Both the position numbers and the translations under genes were made by a program. A stretch of 64,000 nucleotides of DNA from Polymyxa betae (taxonomy: Eukaryota > Endomyxa > Phytomyxea > Plasmodiophorida > Plasmodiophoridae): positions 1-64,000 of the forward strand of contig RBZT01000156.1 of NCBI GenBank assembly GCA_003693705.1, written 5' to 3'. This document shows, piece by piece, positions 54,863 to 64,000 of this stretch; the stretch's first letter is position 1, and every line of letters starts with the position of its first letter. The notes under the pieces were generated by a model. The model searched no databases. It worked only from the letters and a program-made list of their open reading frames with translations, and was not told the origin of the DNA.

Positions 54863-56687
54863 ATGGCAGATTTGTTTGAATTCGGGATGCCACGCGATCA
54901 CGTGTACATGGAGACTTAAATATCTGCTTTTTGGCTGCATACGGATGGCGTCGATCGGGCTATGGAGGGCCCGTATGCTGATTGCTCAGAGAAAATGTAA
55001 TCAGGAATCCAATCGCAGTGTATTTGCGATGAAATCAATGCCGAAAACCCCTTCCAAAATTCATAGCGGATCGAAACAGCATAATAGACGTGTGAAGAAG
55101 ATTAGTTCGATAATTGATAATCGTAATGGGTCAGAGCTGCCAGAAGCTATGAGAATACAGAACGATGAGGCAAACTCGAAGACACCAATGAAGGATGTTG
55201 AATCGGAGCCTTCCTCCAGTTTTCAGCAGGAAAGGGGCTCAGACATTGCACGATTTGGAGAAGGCATAATACCAGACGAAGAATTGAATAGACAAAGGGT
55301 TCGTCGACATCCGAACAAGGTAGATACTTCAGTCGTTTTACTGATTTTATTCAACGAAAAAGCTAATTTATCTCAGAAAAATAATCAATGGGTGACGCTT
55401 CTTAAGAAGGATCTGGAAAACCACCAACATAGTGTAGCTGAAAAACGAGCTGCAAAAATTTCTGGTCAACGGGAATTCGGCAATACCCTTCGAAAACAGA
55501 TTGAACATAACACTCACAAGGCAGCTATGGAGAAGAAGAGACGGCAGGAGGAAGCAGAACAGGTGAGATAACAACAGATTGAACTAATGTCTTTTAAAAT
55601 TGCCCAGCTTGCAAGAGAACTCAAAGAAAAGGAGAAAGATGAGTTTCAAAAACGGGAAATGCAAAAGCAAGTGATCACGAAGAACTGTATGTTCATCCAA
55701 GAGCAGCTAAGAATTCGGCGAGAGGCATCCGAACGAGCCGAAAAAAACAAACATCGTCTGGATTTGCTTGCAAGGTTTTATCGTTGAAGTTTTCAGGCCC
55801 TTCATGATTATTGATAAATACAGTATAGGGAAGCCTTGCAGAGAAAATTAGAAAAGGAAAAACAGCTTGTAGATGAAGCTCGGCGCCGAATTCGTGAAGA
55901 TTTGCAGCATCATCGAGCAGAAAACGAAAGACATATGAAGGAGAAAGCGAACATGTTGGCGGAAGAACGAAAGCGCGACATTGAAGAACAGCAACGGTAG
56001 CGAAATTCAAAAGTCCCCGACAAGTTAGTTAATACCTGATAGGAATATTGCTGCAATGGAAGCTGCAGAGCTAGAAAAACAAAACCGAGTAAAAAAGATT
56101 GCTGATAAAACAGCAGCATTAGAGAAGGAAAGCGAAGTAATGGCAAAAATCATGCAGCAAAAACAGGAAGAAGAGGAAAGAAGAATAAAGAAATATCAAG
56201 AAGAGGTAATGAACTTCTCTATATATATCTTGCGAATTAAACGTTGTTTAGTGTGATGAAAAAGAGAAAATGGAAGAACTGGAAAGAAAGCGAAGACAAA
56301 AGGCTATAATTGAGGACATGAAGAACTCTATTAAACTGCAGCTAGATGAGCGAAGAAGGATCCTATTGATCCAGGCTGAGGAAGCTAAAAAGTAAGACAT
56401 CTTCTATCAGGCATGGATATTTTTACAGATGTGTTCCAGGATAGCATTGACGGCTCGAGAGTTAGCAGCTCAAGAACTAAAACGGCTCAGGAACGAGGTA
56501 TTGTGACATTCCGTTACCCTGAATCTGTTTCTCATAAGCTGATCAGGATCATAAAGCTGAACAGCGAAGACGTCAATACAAAGCAGAGCTTGAACGACAA
56601 ATTCAACTGAGAGACGAGCTCAGTCAAACTGGATTCGATGGCATGAATCAAAATGAGCTAGCCATTAACAGAAATCTATTGAATTAG
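54863..56687 (+). CDS. Trichoplein/TPH-like coiled-coil protein, probable basal-body or flagellar
   Basis: Nine exons: 54863-54901, 54990-55319, 55377-55562, 55608-55774, 55829-55996, 56043-56205, 56252-56391, 56440-56497 and 56547-56687, about 463 aa. After a disordered basic N-terminus the protein is one long charged helix of Glu/Arg/Lys/Gln heptads (KKDLENHQHSVAEKRAAKI, RELKEKEKDEFQKREMQKQV, EKEKQLVDEARRRIRED, KMEELERKRRQKAIIED), ending RRQYKAELERQIQLRDELSQ and the short motif NELAINRNLL. This layout and the ELERQIQ...LN ending match the trichohyalin/plectin-homology (TPH) group that includes trichoplein, MNS1 and CFAP45/53, proteins of basal bodies or axonemal microtubule lumen. Orthology within that group is not resolved. 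The first exon (MADLFEFGMPRDH) is the weakest part of the model; ATG 55030 region is an alternative start. Confidence 0.72.
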
Positions 56688-56822
56688 CTCCTTCAACTTA
56701 AATTCAGCAGCGATAGAATACATCCAACTCATTTAATCATCTATGAGAGTAGAGTTTCATAAAGATCTGATTGAATAATAAATAGTTTAGATTTTACAAT
56801 TTGTAAAGCACAATTGATGTGC

Positions 56823-57833
56823 TTAGAAACCAGGTACAGCAAAATTGCTCTGGAAAGAATTGTTGGCAAACGGATCATACTGGGGGAAATTATTAGAATT
56901 GAAGCCAGGCTGATTTGGTGAAGATGGAGTAGGATATGGTGGCATCAAGTGGCGGCTATTATCAGAAGGCGAAGGCTTCCAGAATTGGGACGGATCAATC
57001 GGATCAGTGCCTGGCTGCCTACTTCCCGATTGCCTTGGACTTAGATACTGAATCAACCTCCTAATTATTAGAAGCGATAACGATAATGTTAGGAACGTTG
57101 GCATCCAACTCCAGCGTCCTTGACCCGAATCTTTCCACAGCCCCTCAAACTCAAGTTTTCGTGCTTCATTTCTCCGCCCGAGGAAATTCAGGATCATATG
57201 CCTGATCTTGAGGTACAATAAATAAATAGCTCGAATTGATCCAAATGCTCCAAAGAAAGCAGCAAGCTCATGGCGCAGCATTGAAGCATTAGTCAGTAGC
57301 TGAACAACAGATGAGAACGACATCTGCAGAGCATCCAGGTTCATGTGCAGAATCTGGGAAAATCTCCCGAATGAGCTGACATGCTGCTGAATTCCAGACA
57401 TGACGGCATGACCAGAATTGATTAAGAAATTAGCAGGATGACCGCCTTTATAAGCATCCAATTGATTTCCAAAAGGCATCGAGTTGTAAGGACGCATTCC
57501 CCATTGGTTATACATAGGCGAATGGGTATTCCCATAAGAGTTTCCATATGAACAGCCATAACCACCATAACCACCATACATGCCATTATGCAGTCCTCCT
57601 CCATACCCAGATCCACCGTATGACGATGTCATGTAGGTATTGGAAGGAGAGTTTCCGAAAGAAGACTGATTGTATCCAAACGAGCTGGGCTGGGAGATGG
57701 ACGCAGGTGGAGACGAGTAGGTCGCGGTCTGCTGAATCTGCTGCTCAGTGGTGGTAGTTGACAATGATGGCGGCTGCTGAGGTGTATCTGACTGTGATCG
57801 CTGCCATGGCTTCGGAGGTGATACTAATGCCAT
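56823..57833 (-). CDS. PEX13: Peroxin 13 homologue lacking the SH3 domain
   Basis: Intronless, 336 aa. PEX13 landmarks: SPPKPWQR near the start, a disordered Pro/Gln/Ser region, a Gly/Tyr repeat (SYGGSGYGGGLHNGMYGGYG), then LHMNLDALQMSFSSVVQLLT, MLRHELAAFFGAFGSIRAIY, LLYLKIRHMILNFLGRRNEA, and a membrane segment WMPTFLTLSLSLLIIRRLI. In animals and yeast an SH3 domain follows; here the remaining about 70 residues are Pro/Ser/Asn-rich (SGSRQPGTDPIDPSQFWKP, ending FAVPGF). PEX13 with PEX14 forms the peroxisomal import pore; the YG-rich region makes the selective phase. Plants and kinetoplastids also have SH3-less forms. Shows the organism has a peroxisomal import system. Confidence 0.85.
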   Translation of the reverse strand: MALVSPPKPWQRSQSDTPQQPPSLSTTTTEQQIQQTATYSSPPASISQPSSFGYNQSSFGNSPSNTYMTSSYGGSGYGGGLHNGMYGGYGGYGCSYGNSYGNTHSPMYNQWGMRPYNSMPFGNQLDAYKGGHPANFLINSGHAVMSGIQQHVSSFGRFSQILHMNLDALQMSFSSVVQLLTNASMLRHELAAFFGAFGSIRAIYLLYLKIRHMILNFLGRRNEARKLEFEGLWKDSGQGRWSWMPTFLTLSLSLLIIRRLIQYLSPRQSGSRQPGTDPIDPSQFWKPSPSDNSRHLMPPYPTPSSPNQPGFNSNNFPQYDPFANNSFQSNFAVPGF

Positions 57834-57977
57834 GATGTAAAACTAAGCGAATTAATGTGAATAAGGGGACATCTATAGTGAAGGAAGAGATAATACTGAA
57901 TAAGGATGATACGGACCTCACATACACAGGCAGTTATATAAACCATAAAACCCTAACCGAAAAGGTATATGTTTTCT

Positions 57978-60900
57978 TTATTTTGCTTTATTCGCAGGCT
58001 TCCTCTTGGTTTTAGAACTCGTAGCCAGGATATTCGTTTCGAGAAAGTTTTTGTTTTTGGTGTTAGCATTTCGAAGCGACCGCAGCGTCTCATGATCTAG
58101 AAACGGGCTGAACGTAGTAGCTGCACGCGACGTGATGCCTCCGAACTTGTAATGCGGATGCATTCCTTTCACGTTATATATCCATTCCATTTCAGGTGTG
58201 CGAATTATCAGCTTTCCATTGACAGCTTTACCATATTCAATGCAAACAAACGATACGATAAATTGCTGGCCTGCTAAGTCTCGAGCAGGTAAAAAGCCGG
58301 TACTCGGCTCGACAGATAAATGGCATGATGACTCTGTGCTAAAGAACGCTTCGAATGGACTCGGCCGGTCCAGAATGTTGCACAGACGAAACGATACTCT
58401 ACTTGTTTGATGAAGTTCAGCTGCGATTCTGATGATGTCATCAGCTACAGCTTCTGTCGCCTGGAACTTCATCTTAAACGACCATCGCCCACCGGTGCTT
58501 TTGCTGATCACCATATTCGTGACGGCCTGAAATGAGCGGAACGGCTGGAATTTAAGATGAAAGAGCATAGACGAGCCTAACCGTTGCAAATTTCTTAACA
58601 ATGAAGACATGAGGATAAATGAACAGACCTTGTTCATCGAAATACGGTTTCTCTTGATCCTCTGCAAATTCGACGGATTGACTAAATATCGATTGCACAT
58701 CCGTTCCGTCCAACAGCTTGCTGTGCTCGAGCTTGAAGTTGAAAGTGTTGCAGTCAATTTCCGATTCTGTAAGATGGGGTAGTCTTAGAACAACACTTCT
58801 TTCAAGAACTGATCTTGAAGGGCAGGTAAACTCAAAGACCTCTGAAGATGTAATTTCTGCTTCAGCAATGATTGGGAATATCTATGTAGCAGTCAGAATT
58901 CCTGCAAATCAGTATTTGACACAGATACCCATTTCAAAGATTTATCTGCCTGAACCTGAATTTCGGCGGAACATCGACGCAATCCTGAAGGTAAGAAGTA
59001 AAAGGGGATCTGCATGGTTGATTGTGCAGGGACGCGGCATGATTCCTTCTTCATATAGAGATGAAAGGCATCCACATTATGCTGATTTAGGGACAGACGA
59101 ACATGGATGGGATGGTCAAATGGATTCCTGAATTGGACCATATGAGACAGTCTTTGGCCTATGGGAGATGACAAATATAATGTTGGCATTGACGTAGGTT
59201 CAGTCCCTATTCCAACCACGTCATACATCCAATCGCCAGCCTATTATGTAGATTATTATCGCTACTCGATTACGGCATAAAGCCAATACCAGATCACTGA
59301 TAAACCGAATTTCAGCAGATTGCATTTGGTTGATACTGGACGGGGTATATATAATTTGCACCGGGTGCGATTGATAAGATGCAAGACGGAACGCGGATGG
59401 TTTTACAGTAAATACGCTCGGCTGACTGGAGTACGCTTGGATATGTAACGGAGCATTAATCGGGTTTGTAAACACCACCTCAAAAGATGTCTGACAATAA
59501 GATTCAGCAACTGATTCACTTTGTATCAGAAATCGCATACCTGTGAACCAGCTGCACATATAAACTTTTCAAGCTGAATACGCTCAGGGGCGATGCAGTT
59601 AAGGTGGAGCTCGTGCCATATTTCGCCGATCTCTTCATTAACAAACCTGATTTCCCCGGACGACGAACCAATAGCTAATGGTGCATACAGCACAGAGAAC
59701 TTGATGGATTGATTAGCCTCCAAAGTCACTTGCCGATCACAGGTCAGATATTCGCCCTGCGTCCCCACTTTAAAGGTGACTTGTCGATCTAACGGATTCT
59801 CTAGTTCAATGTCGATCGTAACTGCTTTCCGCAAAGCGCTTTCCACTTGAAGAGTAGAAGCGGGAGGTGCGGGAGTAACGATCATCTGTTGGCTGTCAGT
59901 TACGATTAAGCAGAGATGTGCTGGCTAACCTTGACAGAGAACCATTGATAACGTCCATCGTTAGTGATCAATGTGATAAGTCCAGAATATTGTCCACTGA
60001 GACCAGGAGCGATTCTAAGTCGATATTCGCGCTTAGATTTGGCAGGCACTGAGATACTGCTGTCTCCATGAATATAAGGTAGGTCGGATTCCACCCGATA
60101 TAATGAGTTCTATAAGAATTCTTATATTAAGTTGACTTACTTGATGTTTTGAAACATTACCTCATTGGTTTTATTCTCCACCATGATCGTCTGTTCCTTT
60201 ACATCTCCTGCTTGGCATTCGATGTTGACTCGGCCGGCGCAAAGCGGCTCTTTAGCAGATCCTTTCAACGTAAAGGTGAAGGTATCTTTCGTTGTTGGGT
60301 TTGTTAAGACAAGAATTCCCTGATCTTCGCATATCCACGAGGGGCTAAAAGTTAGTGGATAATCGACGGTTGACTTTCTGGGTACAGTCAACGAGGGCTG
60401 ACATGACCAATAGTTGTTAGTAATCTAGGCAGATGTTCATCAATTCACATTCATAAATGTCGGTACGGCTTACCTCAGCATTAATTCTCCATTCAGAATC
60501 TGTGTTATTGGTCAACGGAATTAACTGCTTCACTGATTGACCAGCAGCACACTCGAATTCCAATGTCGCTTTCAGTGCATCGCTCTGAACAGTGAACTCA
60601 AGCATGTATATTCTGGTATCGTATTCGGATCGAAGTGTAATTTCCACTGGATACACACCCGGTGTCGAACCTCGAAATTGCAATCTCAGCACGTTTTCCA
60701 AATTATCTGCTCTTTTGAATCCCTCGCCTTCTCCATGTCCTTTCTCATCAAATTTTATTTTCCCTGATGCTGCTCTAAAAAAAACGTTTTTCATAAACAA
60801 ACCTCAAACATACCTGATGGCATAGATTGACGATCAACAACCGTAATCGATGGAGGTAGCGAAATAAACGAAGAATTGCATTGAGTCGAATATGTAAGCG

Positions 60901-63900
60901 GTGAGGGTAACAGTCTAGATCGTGTTGAAGGGTCCTGTTTGGATTTATGATCCCCAGAAGCATGAGCTAGGGCTCGATCAAGATTAGCATTAAATGGGGC
61001 CAGTACGATGTCTTTGACAAACACGGCGCTTGTCTCTTTGCAGTTAACTCTCAACACTTCACCAATAATATTTGGAGGATCGGTTTCGCCCTTAAAATCG
61101 ATGCTCATTTCGCCGATCTCAGGATCGATTAGTTTCATATGGCAATGGAACTCAGCTTCGAAGAAAGGACGGAACCAGCATATCAACTTTTCGATGGCTC
61201 CTTTTTTGATCGTTATCAGTTTTTTATCGGTACTAAACGCGCTGGGGAAACACGGCGAGTCTTTATCAGGAGCGGACGAGAAAAGAGTCATCTGCTTTGT
61301 GTTTTGCTGTTGACTGCAATCAATAGAAAAGCTCCCATCTGAATCAAAAACATTTTTAATCTCGACAACGAATTGCTGCAACTCATATAATTTGGCCTTA
61401 ACCGTGACCGTAGATTGAGCAGCAGGCTGACTTAAAGATGTCTTCAGACGAAACACAATCGGTTTAGGCAGAGGCTTTAATACGTGCTCTCTGGAAAGGC
61501 GTCTCGGTAAAATCCAAAGCATGGCTTCTTCAGTTTTCATAAATCGGCTGCAGAGGGATATTGGAAGATCCATTGATTTATGAGGCTCTATGCTGATGCT
61601 TGTTGCGGTTTGAAAATCCTTACAGCCATCGATACGGATATCATATCCAACGTCGAATGGGTTTGGGTTTTTTATACCGACGTTCTTGACGATGCTATCA
61701 TTGACGCGCCCCTTGAATGTGAGAGTGGACCGTGGTACATATGAGGGTAGAGTGAAAAATAAATACAGAACAAGAAGAAGCATGTCTCGAGGATTAGGTG
61801 AAACGATAAATGAGACCGATATCGTCATTTGTAGATTCGCTTGCTGCATTGCAGAAATGATCTGTATGAACGGTCAGCAGATTACCGTCAATTAAGCGAA
61901 ACTTGAGGACCTTCTCAGCATTGGATATCATCTTCTCTTCATTTCCATCAGCATGGCGATCGAGATTCGATAGCTGAGTAATGTGAGGGAAATAGGTTGA
62001 TAAAACGTCAGCTAGAGCAACACCATCTCGTAAATCGGAATCAAAATTCATGAGAGGCTCTGCATCCTTATCACATCTATGATATTGCAGCCACGACAGC
62101 AGCAGAATTTCGGGTTCACTGAAGATATTCGACCTGCAGACATTTGTATCGACGCCATTTGCAGCTTCGCTGACAGTCCTCTTTGTAACTCTTTCCAATA
62201 TGAATACTTTGACGATCTTGAAACTGATTACTTGCAAGATTCAGAATACGGTTAGTTGTAACTAACCTGGCATAGTAACTCAAACCAGGCTTGGCGAGAC
62301 AGCGCCGAGTGTAAACGACCATGATTCTGATGATCCGCCTGTTGCTCTGTTGAAAGATTGGCAATAAACGTACTTGATGCAACAAGATATTCATGACGTG
62401 TTGTCAGCAACGCGCCATTACTCAGAAGGAATTGAAGCAGCTTTTCGTATTGAGCAGAAGGTCCTGGATCCGCTGGATCTGAGACGTTGTTAGACAGCGC
62501 CTCAAAAAAGATTATATATTGTAGAAAATCCAACAGAGATATTTTGAGAAATTCAACAAGCAATGTTTAAACGCTAACGTCAACAGCATGGCTGCCAATT
62601 CACTTCTGCTGATTCCAATCTCTCTAAGGCTATCATATGCTATTACCTTCAGTGTTGCTTTTGCCAGTTCTTCTGTTAAGAGTTTTTCCTGTTAATGACT
62701 CGACCAGTCGGAAAATCAGCTCGCCATTGGTATCGATCAGCGCTTGAGGAAACGCTTCGCTATCGATATTTATCAGATTCAGTGCTTGTAAGAATTTAAT
62801 CAGGGTATTCGCTGGCGGATTTGTCTAGAACAACCATCAGATCTATGAGCAGCCGGTACTTTTGGCATCACCTCCAATTGATTGTTGCTGGCTCGAGTCC
62901 CCAAATCGACGCACGTGAGGCCATGCCCCGGTTCAGTCTGTAATGCATATCGATGTCTGCCTAACCATGGCCAGACCGACAGCAGGCAGGAATCAGAAAC
63001 AGCCCGAGTCCAGATCGGACAACGACTGCCATCACCACAATGGAATATGATTTGGCATGTGAAGCATAGAGGAATATCCGTTACGAAGCTCACTATAACA
63101 GGGATGGTGTTCCGCCCTAGACCGAGAATATTCCCAGAAGGGAATTCTATATCAAGGGGGATATGAGCTCGGTCTTTCGGTAAGGTGTAATCGATCTTGA
63201 TCTTGTCGTTGCCGCTGTTGGAGATGTTGAATCGGACCTCGGATGGGATCCCAAGTGGAACCACAGGGAGATTGATCTCTTCGAGGTCCAGTTTGATCAT
63301 GTTGTCAATGTCTGGTTCCAATGGATCTGGCTATTGATGTTGCTAATGCAAAGTACTGCAACTGATCATATCTATAGACAATAAAGATTGAACCAGTACG
63401 TGTGGTATGGGGGAATCAACCAGCCATGCAGAAATGGCGAAGAATTGCTGGAAGACTGCAGTCTGCAGATGCCGTTTACAGCTACTCAAATGAAAACATC
63501 TTCGACAAACTTTGGAAGAGGATCAGGGATCGAACTACTTCGAAACGAATTGATTTCGAACTATGCTGCTGTGGTCTGAAACGCTTCTGTTGTTGTCACA
63601 TGACGAGCCTAGGTTGGTTTCTGCTCTCAAAAGACGATAGCTCTGGGGGACCTGGGAGTCTGAATGAAAGCAGACAGCGTTTTATTGGTAGAATACATGA
63701 GCCTTGTGTAAGCCCTGTTATGATTACCTGGATATTGCCGTTGACGAAAGGCTCTGCACAATTACGGCATGCCATTTGCACTCTCGAAAGGAAGTGGCGG
63801 AACTAGATTTAAGATTCTCTTAAAATCAGTTGGAAGCGCTCGAGGCCCAGTTAAATGCCGGCTTTGTTTGCCAATCGTCGAACTTCGACCCAAAACCTTG

Positions 63901-64000
63901 ATCGGGACAGTTAGGTCATTGCCGAATTCAATACAAATCGAGGTCTGAAAAAGACCCAGCTGACGCGGTATAAACGAAATGATGAGATTTTGGGTCTTCA
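57978..64000 (-). CDS. CFAP47: CFAP47 homologue (5' end beyond window)
   Basis: Large, multi-exon flagellar protein running leftward off the right edge; at least a dozen exons are visible, all parted by short introns. The C-terminus matches CFAP47: SKSTGGRWSFKMKFQATEAV, DDIIRIAAELHQTSRVSFRL, STGFLPARDLAGQQFIVSF and TPEMEWIYNVKGMHPHYKFG, stop at 57978. A calponin-homology domain lies near 61900-62150 (EILLLSWLQYHRCDKDAEPL, LRDGVALADVLSTYFPHI), where CFAP47 also has one, preceded by LLQFLLSNGALLTTRHEYL at about 62400. Between and before are ASH-type beta repeats (LGIPSEVRFNISNSG; near 63990 IISFIPRQLGLFQTS). CFAP47 loss causes flagellar defects in mammals, where it interacts with radial-spoke or central-apparatus partners. 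Exon-by-exon structure was not fully resolved. Confidence 0.87.

Noticed and set aside
63388-63806. Plus-strand open frames near the right edge
   Set aside because: Minus-strand frames here continue the CFAP47 ASH repeats with plausible splice sites; the plus frames have no motif.
1-64000. tRNA genes, rRNA, CRISPR arrays, transposons
   Set aside because: Looked for B-box-like GTTCRANNC with paired arms, direct-repeat arrays, terminal inverted repeats and transposase motifs by eye; none convincing. A tRNAscan/RepeatMasker run would be decisive.

Overview
This window is nuclear DNA of a eukaryote. It carries about 33 protein genes on both strands, most split by short GT-AG introns (typically 44-60 nt, often with a CTAAC-like branch site), and intergenic gaps of roughly 0.1-1 kb. 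No rRNA, tRNA, CRISPR array or transposon was recognised. All exon models were joined by hand from reading frame, splice signals and recalled family homology, and no database search was run.

Two themes bear on the organism. (1) Cilium/flagellum genes: B9D2 (transition zone), CFAP47 (axoneme), a giant ASH/HYDIN-type repeat protein and a trichoplein-like coiled coil. The organism therefore makes, or recently made, a flagellated stage. (2) A bacterial/microsporidian-type ATP/ADP (nucleotide) transporter, the family used by energy parasites such as Chlamydia, Rickettsia, Microsporidia and Rozella. With the generally opisthokont-like housekeeping genes this suggests a zoosporic, probably parasitic, early-diverging fungal relative (Rozellid/Aphelid grade). 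That placement is an inference.

Layout. 0-13.4 kb: two copies of an ABC-F ATPase with an RGG tail lie tail-to-tail and enclose the nucleotide transporter and the ASH-repeat gene. 14-21 kb: a small membrane protein, a DNA polymerase beta-like protein with a damaged active site, an unresolved short gene, an F-box/JmjC protein and an RBM39-like splicing factor. 21.6-26.8 kb: a leftward run of CCT2, B9D2, RRP15 and a cis-prenyltransferase (DHDDS/RER2), facing away from a rhomboid protease. 28-36 kb: PIGU, a single-PAH protein, poorly resolved membrane and homeobox-like candidates, a PRELI lipid-transfer protein, an orphan gene and a secretory-pathway single-pass membrane protein. 36-43.6 kb: WDR91 and RPC4, whose stop codons lie two bases apart, a Cys-rich candidate, and an SPX-EXS phosphate exporter (XPR1/SYG1). 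44-54 kb: a 28-exon NUP155, an F-box coiled-coil protein, TAF11 and a C2-like plus sterol-glucosyltransferase protein. 54-64 kb: an acidic orphan, the trichoplein-like protein, a PEX13 without its SH3 domain, and CFAP47 running off the right edge.

The genes do not form one pathway. They are ordinary cell-biology genes (nuclear pore, chaperonin, GPI anchor, dolichol, Pol III, TFIID, endosome, peroxisome) mixed with flagellar ones. The most unusual items are the nucleotide transporter, the polymerase-beta relative that has lost catalytic carboxylates but keeps the lyase lysine, the SH3-less PEX13, and the two-copy ABC-F ATPase with its unusual C-terminus.
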